Notes under the pieces: generated by a model
Seen by the model: only the letters and a program-made list of their open reading frames with translations
The model's database searches: none
What the model was told of the DNA's origin: nothing
Program-made: the position numbers and the translations under genes
Shown here: piece by piece, positions 45,398 through 57,317 of the stretch
Layout of the letters: each line of letters starts with the position of its first letter
Position numbering within the stretch: the first letter of the stretch is position 1
NCBI GenBank assembly: GCA_032716605.1
Contig: CM064509.1
Span: 51,290,022-51,354,021 of the forward strand
Length of the DNA stretch: 64,000 bases
Reading direction: 5' to 3'
Source of the DNA: Paralithodes platypus
Taxonomy: Eukaryota; Arthropoda; Malacostraca; Decapoda; Lithodidae

Positions 45398-46975
45398 TAC
45401 TTATGCCTATTATCATAATCTCTTCTAAGGATGTATTTTCTGCCCTCTCAGGGCTTAATACTAAGAAAGCATACGGACCAGATGGTGTTTCCTCCTGTTG
45501 TACTCAAAAACTGTTCTTCCGTGCCGACTTCCTGCCCAGGAAAATTCTTTTGTCTGTGTCTTTCCTCTAACGTCTTTCCTTCTTGCTGAAAGTTTGCTCT
45601 CATTCGATCCGTCCCAAAGAAGGATGACCTCTCTCAGCCCTAACTATCGTCCAATTGCTGTCATTATCTGTATGTCTAAAGTTTTTTAAATTACGGTACT
45701 TAAAATTTCTTTAGCATTTATGGTCCCATAAACTACTTGCTCTACTGGTGATCTGCTTGCTTAATTTATTAACTCTTGGTCATCCTCCTTTTGGGACTTC
45801 GGTGAGACTATTCTATTGCGCTAGACATATCAAAAGCCTTCGATAGAGACTGGAACAAATCCATAATTTCCAAACTACCCTTCTTCAGTTTCTCTCCCTA
45901 TGCCTTTGTCTCTAATTTCCTTTCTGACTGTTCCATAGCTGCAGTTGTTGATAACCATCGCTTACTTCCTCAACTTATCAGCCCCTGTGTTCCTCAGGGT
46001 TCTGTCCTGTCTCCAGTTCTCTTTATAACATTCAATAATGATCTCCTCAACTGTACCTCTAATCCTATCCACTTATATGCTGATGACTCTAAACTATTCA
46101 ACTATTGTTTTACATCGACCCTGCATGCAATCACTTCAAAAGTCATGATACAAGGTCATAAAACGCCTATCTTCTGATCTACTAATTATCTCAGATTGGT
46201 TCAGAGACAAATGTTGGTAATATCAATACATCCAAGATCCAATTTCTCCATTTAACTATCCATCTCAATCTTCAACAAGACTATCAATTATTCTTCAACA
46301 ATACATAAATCAACCTTTCATCTTCTCTCAATATTCTTGGTGTGTTTATTCATCCAAGCTTTCATAGAATGATCATATTACCACTCTTGTTAAGACAGTT
46401 TCCCTAAAGTTAGGTGTACTCAACCGTCTCTGTGGGCTCTACATCCACACACAGCTGCTTGCTCTATATAGGGGCACAGTGCGCCCATGCATTGAGTATT
46501 GTTCGCATGTGTTGGAAGGGTCCACCCATACTGCTTTTCTCGAAAGAGCAGTCAATTGTTTTTCGCCTCATCAATTCACTTTCTCTTACTAGCTCCCTAC
46601 AATCTGTTTCTACATGCCACAATGTTACATCTCTTTCACTCTTTAATCACTATTTCAACAATCAGTGTTCTTCAGAGCTCTCTCAGTGCATTCCCCCTCC
46701 CTTGCGGTGAGTGTGAGGCACCCGCCTTTCAACACATTCCCACTCCTACTCTGTCCAGCTCTACAACCCAAGAATTAGCAAATTGTCTCAGTGTTTCTTC
46801 TTTTAACAAGTTAACTCTGGAACTCTCTCCCTCAATCAATCTGTTCTTCATCCTATGAATTAGACTCCATAAAACTTCGTGTGTCCAGGTATTTTGATCC
46901 CAACGTTCCTTGAATTTGGCTCTCTGCCACTCGTTTGGCTTTGGGGAGACAATCGTTACAGGCAGCATGCCTTTT
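45398..46975 (+). mobile_element. Jockey-like LINE family A, copy A7 (3' half of A6)
   Basis: Begins at the RT start (IIIISSKDVFSALSGLNTKK), then the palm with KAFDRDWN-like sequence near 45835, GSVLSPVLFITFNND near 46005, YADDSKLFNY near 46075, and the carboxy terminus at 46414-46860. The end is the family-A 3' UTR, up to GGCAGCATGCCTTTTG. Many frameshifts. It is immediately downstream of CR1-like B2. Confidence 0.8.
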
Positions 46976-48213
46976 GTAAATATTTTATGTTTCCGTGTAC
47001 GCATAGCCATGCTGTGTAGTAGGTATCTATGTATGTTTGTATGTTTTTGTTTAACGGATCACATATGACACAAAATACTTTATACTTTATAATATACATA
47101 ATATATTAACATAAGACCATAATAAAATGGAAATCTGCAGAAGGCCTAGTGACCAATCATGATTAGTATCAATAGTATGCATATATATTACAAATATTTG
47201 ATCTGAGTGAAAGGGTTCCTACGTATACTATGGAAGTACAGTATATGTTTCGTAATAGTGATGTAGATATATCTTAAATATTTTGAAAACTTATCTATTC
47301 AGGCTATACTCAATATTGCAATGGAATTTGAAATCGGATCGTTTATGTGTTGTCATTATCAGGTGCTAAACATGCCTCTTAGCATGATGTCAAATAATGT
47401 TTTGACATTATTTTAAATTGTATTTCGTCCAGTTTAACGATTGTGTTCATCAGTATCACATTAATATGAAATTATCTTTACATTCCAGGTGGGGAGATAG
47501 AGTATGTATAAGAGGGGTCACTGAACCAGAATTGTATTCCTAGTGTCTGAAGAAAAGAAAACGTAGACTGTTACAGAAAACTAGCATACTGAGGAGCAAC
47601 TTGCACGTTTCCCAGCACGATGTCGCGCGCGCACACACTCACACACACACAGATACACACACACACACACACACGCACTCACACATCTAGCCAGTAAACA
47701 ATGTTCACTGGGGTATTTGGATTTGTTCTGAAAGGTGAGTGGAGAATAATAGTAAACTTTGTGATTTTGGATGTGAAAGTAAACAATGAGGTGATTGACT
47801 TACAATATTAATTTGCGATAAAACAGATATTTGAATATATGAGTTAGCTACTGTATAATAAACTACACTCCCAAGTCAATCATACTGCTTTGCTTTCCAT
47901 ACATAAACTCGCATAATAGCTATAGATTCACGTAGACAACTGTGCCACATCAAACATAGTACACAGTTTCGCTTAATATATAAATCCCTTGTAAGGACAT
48001 GAACCAGGGACAAATAGTTTGGAGAGGTGCCTAAATCAAGCTACTATAGCAAATATAAATAATTATCGTATTCACTCCAAGCAAAATTCTTACAAAAAGG
48101 GTAGTCATAATACGCCTTCAAATTCTATTCAAATATTGTCACTAGTTTCCAGCACTTGCTCCAGATTCTTGACTTGACTATTGTACATCTAAATGACTTC
48201 CATCAGGTCAGTA
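46976..48213. other. No gene seen; (CA)n tract
   Basis: A CA microsatellite lies at 47635-47680. The rest is AT-rich without recognised coding signal. Confidence 0.5.
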
Positions 48214-48217
48214 TTAA

Positions 48218-48424
48218 CCCTTGCTGTGCCGTCGACATCCTATGTATTTTATTCTGTCTACTGCCAATCGATTGTATTCACTTTAGGAAGGATCTCTGGC
48301 AATTGTATGGCTTCGAACCATCTCAATCAACCCTTTTAACTACCACAAATCTTTTCTAAGCTGCATAAAATTATCTAAATATAGCTAGAATAAAATATAA
48401 CAGACGTCGCTGGCACAGAAAGGG
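48218..48424. mobile_element. 207-bp TTAA-flanked MITE with TIRs
   Basis: TTAA at 48214-48217 and 48425-48428. The left end is CCCTTGCTGTGCCGTCGACA. The right end read inward is CCCTTTCTGTGCCAGCGACG. In both, a CpG palindrome (GTCGAC, GACGTC) follows GTGCC. No coding. Confidence 0.82.
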
Positions 48425-48874
48425 TTAAAGCTGCAAAGTGTGAGTCACGCTTATAGGTAATCAAATTGTTTTCGGAATTTTTACGATTTTATATGCGAGG
48501 ACATGAACCTGGGACAACTGTTGTGGATGTATGGCTATGTTTAACCATCATAACATTTGAATGCATAGTACTAATGATAATATATGGTTCTACCAACTTC
48601 AAGCAAGGATACAATCATAAATTGACTTTCCAATTATATATAAACTTGTGAGATAATTAAAATCTTGTTCCAGGTTCAAGCTATGCCAACTTGTCATAAT
48701 GTTAAGAACGGGGTGTTACTTGATAAGTTGTTTTTTTCGTTTACCTAAATCGACGATTTTCAGAAAGCATTCGGCAATATATCAAATATTTGTACACGTT
48801 TCATAATAACTCGACTTGCGCTACAAATGTCGAAATTATGTTAAAACCTTTTAAAGATGCGTATTATAAGAGCA

Positions 48875-49167
48875 CCGGCGGTCAAGTGGAGAGAACGCTC
48901 ACGTGTGAATCTGCTTGACCGGGGTTGGATCCCAGCCATGGTGGACATTTAGTGGGTGTGGTAGTACGTCCTAGCGTGTTTCACATGCTCGTACCCAGTT
49001 GGGGGACACCTCGACGACGTATACAGACTAATAACACATATAACATAGCCACTACAACAGCTTCCTCTCTCTCCAACACCCCTTCTCCCCTCTCTACACT
49101 CTTCAGAAAATAAGAAAAGTAGAAAGCATCTACGAGGCTTATCCCTCAATACCTTCACCTGACCTGA
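48875..49167 (+). mobile_element. tRNA-derived SINE-like sequence with (GACCT)n tail
   Basis: The head GGCGGTCAAGTGGAGAGAAC (box-A-like) and GGGGTTGGATCCC (box-B-like, one base short) is followed by an unrelated body and a tail CACCTGACCTGACCTGACCT. One copy only in the window. Confidence 0.5.
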
Positions 49168-49274
49168 CCTGACCTGTTTCGAAAAGGGTAAACATAATTA
49201 AAAACTGGAACTCAATATTATACAGTGTACGAGTTCTAGAAAACAGACCAAGGGATTTTAATTATATGTTTTTG

Positions 49275-49577
49275 TTATGTGAATGTAAGAGACAAAAGGC
49301 AAAGCCACCTACAAGTGTCTCCCTCAAAGTTGGAAGAGTGACAGAGAGTCAAAATTAAGGTACCTTAGAGTCAAAATTTCTGAACACACGGAGCTTGAAG
49401 CAGTTTAAATCATAGGATGAGGGAAAGACAGATTGAGGGAGAAAATTCCAAAGCTTGCTAGTTGAGTAGAAAAGAGATTGGGGAGATTCATTCAATCTTG
49501 GGTTTGAGAGTTGGACAGACTAAGAGTGGGAGTGTATTGAAAGGCGAGTGCCCCTCACTATCCGTAAGGGAGGGGGT
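49275..49577 (-). mobile_element. Jockey-like LINE family A, copy A8 (3' end)
   Basis: 3' UTR and the carboxy-terminal codons of family A, interrupted by the DIRS element at 49578, next to GGGGGTATA, which in other copies continues CACTGGGA. The continuation was not found beyond 58502. Confidence 0.7.
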
Positions 49578-49886
49578 ATAATTTATTAGTGGCCCCTCCA
49601 TCATTGACGATTATGCCTATTACATAAGGCTACCTCTTCAAACGCTCATACGCGTAGTTTGAATCTACCCCCGCAGAGCTCAGAGGAACCTTCATCATAA
49701 GCACACGCAAAATCACTCATGGTTCGTCTTTATGATTGGGTTCTCACTACGAAAAAACTTTGTAACAAATAAAAAATAAAAATAAAATAAGAATAACTAT
49801 TCATAAGCTTCCCATCTTCTGTGGATGTACTTCTGTGGATTCTTGGACCAGACGCTGACAAGCGCATCAATCCTCCTTCCTTGCTC
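49578..49886 (+). repeat. DIRS left inverted terminal repeat
   Basis: Starts ATAATTTATTAGTGGCCCC, includes ACGATTATGCCTATTACATA, and ends CATCAATCCTCCTTC. It is the reverse complement of 58163-58470. The right repeat extends about 30 bases further outward. Confidence 0.93.
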
Positions 49887-50810
49887 TGCGTTCACCCCAC
49901 CCGGATGTGTCCTCCACAGTGCTCCGCTTGATTCCGCATTCTTGCGTCCCTAGTGAGTTTTTTCTCATTTGTTTACTCTGGGATGTCTTGAGTAAGGTTA
50001 GGATTAGCGTAGCAGGGATGTCATGGGTGGTTTTCTCGCAGAACAAGTGTATTTTGGGTCGTTTTGTTGGGGCGTCTATTTCGGACGGACCCTAGTGGCC
50101 AGTTTGAGGACGCTCTGAAACGTTTTTCGTGTTTAGCCATCTTTAGTCCTAGCTTGTTAGGCGGCTTTAACTACGCGATGTCGGGCTTCTAGCTATATTT
50201 CAGATGGAGTAGCCTTGTTTGTTTTTACTGACGTTCCTGGTGTTTTTTCTTCACGTAGTGAAGTTCTTTCTGGGTCCCAAGTCAGTGTTACCCTTTCCGG
50301 GTTTTTTCTACGATGTTGATGTGGCTGCTGTTCCAGTTTTGGTGGGATGAAGTGCTTTTCGATTGTGTTTCAACGTCATGAAGTGTTTTTCCGTTTTCAC
50401 TAGGCCTAGCCAGCCACTCGTAGTTTTTTCACATATGCAAGTGTTTTCATTGTTTATTATTATAAAAATGTACTCATGTGTCATGTGTGTCCTGGATTAG
50501 TTGTGATTGGCTGATCCAGGAGCTTCGGACTGGGTCTGATTATGTTTATCAGACTGCGTTCTGTTTGTTGTGGGTTGCCTTTCCGGCGGGTTTTCTCGAT
50601 TGCTCCGAGAAAGCCGTTTGGCTTACCGAGTTGTAGTCAGGTTGGCTAAAAAAGGTTAGTTACCCCTGCGAGTTTGGTAGCTTGAGGGCTCATCAGAAAC
50701 TGCGTTTTCTGTGGTCGAGCCTGTGCTCAGGCTTCCTGTGTTATTCCCGGCGAGGTGGGCTCCACACATTTATCTAGGTGGTCATGCTGACACCTGTTGG
50801 TTATGGTTTT

Positions 50811-51215
50811 CTCGGCTTTTCAAAGCCATGGAAACACACCTGTTTGTTTGTCTGGTCTTTCCCTCCCGGCGACCTTTTTACAAAGAGGTCTGGGGCAGGT
50901 ACAATTGGTTTGACATATAATATGACCCCGGCGGTGGTACCTTCGGGTGGTTGTATTAACGGATTTGCAATTCGCTATGGTTTGCCAAACAATTGATTGA
51001 TACTCTCAGGTATCACGGGCCTTCAAGACAATGCTGTTTGTTTGTTTGGTCTTTTCCTCCCGGTGACCTTTTTTGGCAAAGAGGTCTGGGGTAGGTCCAA
51101 TTGGTTTGACATTTTATATGAAACCCGGCGGTGGTACCTTCGGGTGGTTATATTACCGGATTTGCAATTCAATATGGTTTGCCAAACAATTGGTTGATAC
51201 AATACGGTATCACGA
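50811..51215 (+). repeat. Two direct copies of about 195 bp in the DIRS 5' leader
   Basis: TGTTTGTTTGTCTGGTCTTT (50841) recurs at about 51038, and CGGCGGTGGTACCTTCGGGT recurs about 197 bases apart, followed by GATTTGCAATTC and TGGTTTGCCAAACAATTG. Likely an internal leader duplication of regulatory or structural use (inference). Confidence 0.85.
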
Positions 51216-51952
51216 CCTGCAAGACGGCGATCTATGAGGGCTTCTGGTAGAAGTCGGATTAGAGATTAAGATAGGCTTAAACTTTTTATGGGATAAGAAG
51301 ATGCCTGAATCTTACTAGTGTTTCAAGTGTAAAGGTATACTTGGAGGACTTCATCTTTATTAAAGATATGGTTCATATTTATGAAGACTCAGAAGATAGG
51401 CTTAAATCTTTTGGACAGGTAAAGATTATGCTGAAATCTTTAACTTGAAACTGCGGGGCAGCGAAAAGTAGTGGTTGAGGACTACGGTTTGTTGTCCAGC
51501 AGTTTTATGACACATGTTTTATAACATTTTGGGGTAACCTTATGAGCATTAATTCCTGGGAATTTTCTATTTTCAGGGTGGAGTACCGGTGTGGCGCCAG
51601 GTGACCAGGTACATCCCGGGGGTGGGTATATTTCCGCCAGTCTCGGTCATGTCGGCCATAGAACCTCTCATAGCTTTGTGTTCAACGCCGTTATGCTCCG
51701 GTATCCCTATATTTGCGCACAAGCTGTGCATTAAATGAGTTAAATGCCTCGATCGGTCACGGGGGATATGGGTGACAAAGCATTGCACTATTTGTACCCT
51801 CTTAAGTGTTAAACTGTTGATTCACAAAGACAATACTGCGGCGGTGGCCTTGCAGGAAGTAAAACAATTGCTCGCTACTTATTCAACAAATGTAGCTCAT
51901 AAAGCTTTGCAATGTGACAACCTTGAACTTTGGGAACTGTTAATTATTCAAC

Positions 51953-54332
51953 ATGCCCCCCCCTAAAAGTAAGATCCGTACACGTAAGGCCTCCGAGACT
52001 GGGCGGGGACAGGCTCCCACACCCTCCCCTGGCAGATCTAAGAGGCCTCGCTCTCCGTCACCTTCGGCATCGGCGGCGAGGTCCAAGTCAAGGTTCCCCC
52101 TGCGGGAGCAGGTGAAAGCTTCGGGCCACTCTTCTTCACCTCCACGGAAGAGGACAAAGGAAGAGAGTAGGGGTCCTAAAGACATTAAAACTAAACATAA
52201 GTCTAGTAGAAGTCATAAATCATCCAAAAGGGATCCTCCGGTGCGAACAGACTCACGGCTGTTGCTGGAGCCTGGTACCCCGCTCTCTGCATCTACCCTC
52301 TCCAAGTCTAACGTCCAATCTGACAGGCCGGGGGTGGAATCAGAGAATGTGGTGGAGGATGCCCCGGCGGACATTTCATCACCTGATATGCATACTTTCT
52401 CTACCAGGTCACGTGTGTCAGCCTCTGAATTAGGAGTATCTTACGGAAACTATAAACCGCTAGGGAGCTCAGGGTGAGGGCTCCCAATTGGGGAATATTC
52501 CAGGCTCGCATGCGAGTAACAGCCACAGCCAAGGCGTATGGTGATACTCTCAGCCCTGGCAGGACGGCACACATCCTTTGGTAACGCAAGTAGTGGCTGA
52601 TGTCCACCGGGATGCCGATGTCCCATCTTCTATCTCAGATCTATCATGGCGGCATGTGGGGGTCCCGGCTTCGGCGGGATCTTCCCATGAGAGGCCAGAC
52701 TTAAGGGATGAAGAACAGCGTTCTCTGGTCTCAGAGATGGAAGTTGGAGAGTCAGGTCACCACCTAGACGACTCTCAGGGTTCTGTAGAATCTCCACGGA
52801 GTTCGTCATCTGCTAGGTATGTAACTACAGAAGAGATTGATGGGTTACTATTGAATGCACTTAATAAGTTCTTTGGCCCTACGCCGGAAACTCCTACAGT
52901 TGGTACGGAAGCTCCCGCGACATCAACGAATGTGCGACCTCTGGCTACATCCATTGCTTTAGCTAAAATACCTAACCCTCCTCTTGTGTCAGATTCAATT
53001 CCCACTGTGCCAGGCACAGCATCTCTCACTACTTCCAATGTGCGGGTCATATCAGACATAACTCCCCCCCCCCCCCCCTTTAGACAAGGCACCAGTCAGA
53101 AAAGGAGCTATGCCTCTTTTGTACGGGCCTGATGAGTCATGGGTAGCAATGTTAACAACTAAGCCAGAGGCAGCACAAGCTACCATTTCGGGGGAGCTCC
53201 CTGTACCACATGAGTGGGTAATCCAAGGCAATAAGTCTAGAAAACTCAGAGCATTGGATAGTCAAGGTGATGTTTTAGATGCTCATATTAAGGCCATTCC
53301 CAGTTATTATAACCATGACTTTTTTGTGTATGCATCAACGCCAGCCCTGCCCCCTGCCTCAGCTTCAAAGCTTTTTTCTGACTGGACTAAGAATGATGGC
53401 TTTAACGACGTCAAGGCACTTTCTGCTTTGACGCCGGAATTGGATATGTTTCCGATCACAGACTCAGCCTCTAATCCAGTCTTGCAGGTGGGGCAGTTGG
53501 GTACGGGACCTTGGGTGGACTGGGAAACAGAGGCTCAAAATTTTGCCACTACTTTCACTACAAAGTCTTCTCACCAAATCCCTCAAGAGCACCATTCTTG
53601 GTTCTCTCTTCCGGTTTTTAGTGCCGGAGGAGTCCCCTCTGCTTTGTTTGATTTCTTGGCTGCCCCTAAAATCAATTTGTGCGAATTAAAAGATCCATTT
53701 AGCACGCCTTCCCCAACTCACCTAGACCGCGAGTTTAGGTTAAGAGGTAAAGCGTTTAGACTGTTTTCACAATACATTGTTACTCAGCAAGTAACGAAGT
53801 CTCTGTTACGCTCTTCTCAGGCAATCGAAACTGCGGAGGTCAGGAAGGCCATTGAACTTTCCCGGCGCTTGCTTCTCCAAACTTCCATTCAGTCTTTAGG
53901 AGATATTCGGACAGCCTTATTAGAGGCGGTTCGAGCAAGGCAGGATCTGAGGATGTTCTTAGTAAAGAAACTTCCTGACCATATTGCAAGCCAAGTAATT
54001 CTGTCTCCAGTTCTAACCCCTTCTTTGATTTCTCCTGCAGTTTGGAAGACTGTTTTCATATGGCACAAGCATTCAAACAAAGTTCAGCTCAACCTAAGAA
54101 GCCTACCTTTTCTTTCCCTAAACCCAAACCAGTTTTGAAAGCTCAAGCTAGTGGGTCGAAGCCTTTTCATCAGCCTAAGTCCTCTTCCACCCAGGGTCAG
54201 GCTCACGTCAGGTATAAACAGGGTAAATTCTCAGGTAAAGGCCACAGGTTTCACCAACGACCAGGTCAGGGCCAGCCTCCAGCCAAACCCAGCCAGTCGT
54301 CCAAGAGTACACCACCACCAGCAAAAAACTAA
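51953..54332 (+). pseudogene. DIRS gag (ORF1), frame broken three times
   Basis: The start MPPPKSKIRTRKASETGRG is basic and Ser/Pro-rich (51953-52477). Homologous-looking sequence continues in a second frame (52578-53132) and a third (53110-54138: FNDVKALSALTPELDMFPIT; FRLFSQYIVTQQVTKSLLRS). A Lys/Gln/Pro-rich carboxy terminus lies in yet another frame (54042-54332: AQASGSKPFHQPKSSSTQGQ). The shift at 53060-53080 lies on a 15-base C run and may be a sequencing or slippage error. The role by position is the structural nucleic-acid-binding protein of the element. No zinc knuckle is visible, as is common in DIRS gag. Confidence 0.75.
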
Positions 54333-54364
54333 GGTCTCTCTCACTCCCGGGGCCAGTCAAAGGT

Positions 54365-56259
54365 GTGTTGGAACAGAGAGTAGTCCAGCCGGCGAACCCC
54401 AGTCTGCTAACGGGGTCATTCCGGGCGTGTCATCAGGCATGGCAATTAAGATCATGGGCGAGGACTGTGGTGCGCAAAGGCATCACTTGGCAGTGGCTCC
54501 GGCGACCTCGCTTACGTCAGCCGACAGAGGCCACTCATGTTTCTTTAGAGGTGGAGTCACTAGTTCAGTTCAGGAGATGATTACCAAGAGTATCATTATC
54601 CCAGTCCCCCCGACTTACCCGGTGTTTACATCCAAACTCTTTATAGTACCAAAAAGGGACAGTATTCAGATGAGGCCGGTCGTAGACCTGTCTTATCTGA
54701 ATCTCCACATTCACAACGTGTCCTTCAGGATGCTGACAGTGAATCAAATCAGGCTAACACTTCCGCCGGGAGGGTGGATGTGTTCTTTAGACCTGACAGA
54801 CGCGTATTGGCACGTCCCAGTCAACAAAAGATTTCAAAAATTTCTGGCTTTAAGAATAATGCATCAGACTTATGTCTTTCAAAGGATGCCGTTTGGATTA
54901 AACCTAGCGCCACGCATTTTCACAAAATTAGTCCGGCAAGCCCTAATGCCCATTTTAGAACAAGGGATCAGGATCTTCTGGTATCTAGACGACTGGCTGG
55001 TGGTGGCAGAGACAGAAGAGTTATGCAACACTCATGTCAACATTACGTTAAACCATGTCAAATCTCTAGGATTCAAGGTCAACTTGGTAAAGTCCAACCT
55101 TGTTCCCTCACGAGTAATTCAGTGGATAGGGCTGGTCTGGGACACAGCGTCTCTCACTCTGAGTCAGAGTGTGGACAATCGAAACAGGTTTCGCAAAAAA
55201 ATGTTTATGTTTCTCCACAGTCGGACTACGACACGGAGACTCTGGGAATCTCTAGTCGGTTCTCTCAACTGGGTTCAACTAACTGTGAAGTTGGGCCGGT
55301 TGAAAGTCAAACGTTTAATATTGGAGGGCACCAAATATTTCCCACTCTTACCGGCGGGAAAATTATGGCCTATCCCAGCATTAATACACAGCTTACTAGC
55401 GGTCTGGGCGAAGAGGGAAATGTTGCACTCAGTCATGTCATGGACCTCTCCTCCGCCGACGGTATGGGTGGACACGGATGCGTCAGGGACGATAGGTTGG
55501 GGCTTTCAGTCAAACCTCGGGCATCAGGGTCAAGGGCTTTTGTCCCCTTCAGAAACCTCTCACATAAATGTCAAAGAGTTACTAGTCCCCTTGTATTTCC
55601 TTCAGGTTCACGGCTCTACTTTACGGGAAAAGTCGGTGGCCTTCAGGATGGACAATCTCAATGCAGTTCACTGCATTCAGAAACAAGGGTCAACGAGGTC
55701 TCGGAAGTTGCTAGGCGTGTCAGAAAAGATTTTTATGCTAGCCAACAAGCTGAACATTCATCTTCATGCATCATATCTCCCAGGCGTAGCAAACGTCTGG
55801 GCAGACGCGCTGTCTCGGAGACAGAGCACAACAGTAGCGTGGGCACTCAAGCAAAACATTTTCGATCAAATGATTGCAGAGCCTTACCGTCCACAAGTGG
55901 ATCTGTTTGCGTCAGAGGAGAATCACAAACTCCCTCGGTACCTCACACGCCGGACATTAACGCCGGCGGGGGGGCCCGACGCATTGGTGACGGATTGGAA
56001 CAGGTGGAGTTCCATTTATCTGTTTCTGCCACCATACACTTCTCTAATGTGCCATGTAGTCAACAAACTACAGGATTATCGAGGCGTAGTCTCGTTAATC
56101 GCGCCCCTGTGGCCGGCGCAGTTGTGGTACCAGCAATTGAGAATGTGGTGCCCGAACCCGGTGTCGCTCCCGGTTGGGTATTTCCACTTAGACACGATTG
56201 GCAACCTAAAGACCTCGCTGACTTTTGCATTGTGGACATTCAGGAGGCCAAGTGGCTAA
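54365..56259 (+). pseudogene. DIRS reverse transcriptase/RNase H (ORF2), one frameshift
   Basis: The amino end is in the frame at 54365-54577 (GSFRACHQAWQLRSWARTVV, PTEATHVSLEVESLVQ). An indel near 54570 shifts it to the long frame ending at 56259. RT motifs: KLFIVPKRDSIQMRPVVDLS, MCSLDLTDAYWHVPVNKRF (motif A Asp), FQRMPFGLNLAPRIFTKLV and IRIFWYLDDWLVVAETEE (catalytic YLDD, about 54980). RNase H: PTVWVDTDASGTIGWGFQS (55465), HINVKELLVPLYFLQ, RMDNLNAVHCIQKQG and HASYLPGVANVWADALSRR. The final third (YRPQVDLFASEENHKLPRYL, APLWPAQLWYQQLRMW) is the usual carboxy extension. It overlaps the recombinase frame throughout. Confidence 0.88.
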
Positions 56260-57224
56260 CACCGTATGGTAGAAACGTGACAGATAAATTTATGAATCAG
56301 TACACACAATCTACCAAAAGGCAATATCAATCTCATTGGCAGTCCTTTACTTCTTGGATAGTTAGAACAGAACAGACAGTACCTTCGGTGGCGTTAGTTT
56401 TTCATTATTTAAACTATTTGTTTGAACAGAAACGTCTATCTGTAGTGACTCTAAAAAATCACTTAACAGCTATCAGGGTGCCATTCTTTGACCTTACAGG
56501 TCTAACCATACCACAGGCGGAAGAAACAGGTTTCATGAGAGCATGCTTCAAACTCCGCCCACCTCCCCGTCAGCTCATGCCTACCTGGTCTCTTGACAAG
56601 GCGTTATCTTTGCTTCATTCCCGTCTGTATCAGAATACGGCAGATTTTGAATTACTATTAAAAAAGGCTGTGTTCCTTATGGCTCTGGCAACAGGTAGCA
56701 GGGTGTCTGAGCTGGCAGCGATGAGCAACACCCCTAATTGCATAAGGTTTGGTAGACTCAATGATTGCATTCATATTGCACCTTCCCCAGGGTTCATCGC
56801 CAAGAATGAACATAGTGAACATGTTTTTTCAGAGTTCACGGTGCCGGCGTTGAAACGGGATAAAGTGCACCATAATGTGTGTCCTGTGCAAGCTTTAACC
56901 AAATATATGAGAGTGGCACCTCTTAACCAACAAGGTGCTTTATGGGTATCGAGTACAGGTAAAAGGTTAATGAAACGAAAAATGGCTTCTCTGCTAGTCG
57001 AAGTCATTAAAGAGAGTAATCTCGGCGTAGTGGGTAGGGCCCACGATTTACGCAAATGGGCAGCATCTTTACGTTTTCTTAAAAAAAAATCTGTTGAAGA
57101 CATAGCTACTACTCAACTATGGGCTTCAAATCATACGTTTTTAACTCGATACCTGTCGGTAGCACTAGACAAACCATCAATGGCTTGTATAGCGTTACGG
57201 CAGAGGGTCTATAGGGGTCTCTAA
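54774..57224 (+). CDS. DIRS tyrosine recombinase (ORF3) with a very long overlapping amino-terminal frame
   Basis: The frame is open for 816 codons. Recognisable recombinase begins near 56200: FMNQYTQSTKRQYQSHWQSF and FHYLNYLFEQKRLSVVTLKN (core-binding helices). Catalytic residues follow: Arg I in MALATGSRVSELAAM (about 56690), H-x-x-R in GRAHDLRKWAASLR (about 57040) and TTQLWASNHTFLTRYLSVAL, with W/H and the nucleophile Tyr (about 57120-57160). It would insert circular DNA copies by site-specific recombination. The upstream 470 or so codons (54774-56190) lie over RT/RNase H in another frame and have no known motif; whether they are translated is unknown. The true start may be much closer to 56200. 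Confidence 0.85.
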   Translation: MDVFFRPDRRVLARPSQQKISKISGFKNNASDLCLSKDAVWIKPSATHFHKISPASPNAHFRTRDQDLLVSRRLAGGGRDRRVMQHSCQHYVKPCQISRIQGQLGKVQPCSLTSNSVDRAGLGHSVSHSESECGQSKQVSQKNVYVSPQSDYDTETLGISSRFSQLGSTNCEVGPVESQTFNIGGHQIFPTLTGGKIMAYPSINTQLTSGLGEEGNVALSHVMDLSSADGMGGHGCVRDDRLGLSVKPRASGSRAFVPFRNLSHKCQRVTSPLVFPSGSRLYFTGKVGGLQDGQSQCSSLHSETRVNEVSEVARRVRKDFYASQQAEHSSSCIISPRRSKRLGRRAVSETEHNSSVGTQAKHFRSNDCRALPSTSGSVCVRGESQTPSVPHTPDINAGGGARRIGDGLEQVEFHLSVSATIHFSNVPCSQQTTGLSRRSLVNRAPVAGAVVVPAIENVVPEPGVAPGWVFPLRHDWQPKDLADFCIVDIQEAKWLTPYGRNVTDKFMNQYTQSTKRQYQSHWQSFTSWIVRTEQTVPSVALVFHYLNYLFEQKRLSVVTLKNHLTAIRVPFFDLTGLTIPQAEETGFMRACFKLRPPPRQLMPTWSLDKALSLLHSRLYQNTADFELLLKKAVFLMALATGSRVSELAAMSNTPNCIRFGRLNDCIHIAPSPGFIAKNEHSEHVFSEFTVPALKRDKVHHNVCPVQALTKYMRVAPLNQQGALWVSSTGKRLMKRKMASLLVEVIKESNLGVVGRAHDLRKWAASLRFLKKKSVEDIATTQLWASNHTFLTRYLSVALDKPSMACIALRQRVYRGL

Positions 57225-57317
57225 GTCACTTATTGTTTAGGTTAAGGAAGAGGGGGGGGGGGGTGCAGTCAGTGTAACATAAGACACCCTAGACCCCGCC
57301 GGAGGATATGTACAGAG

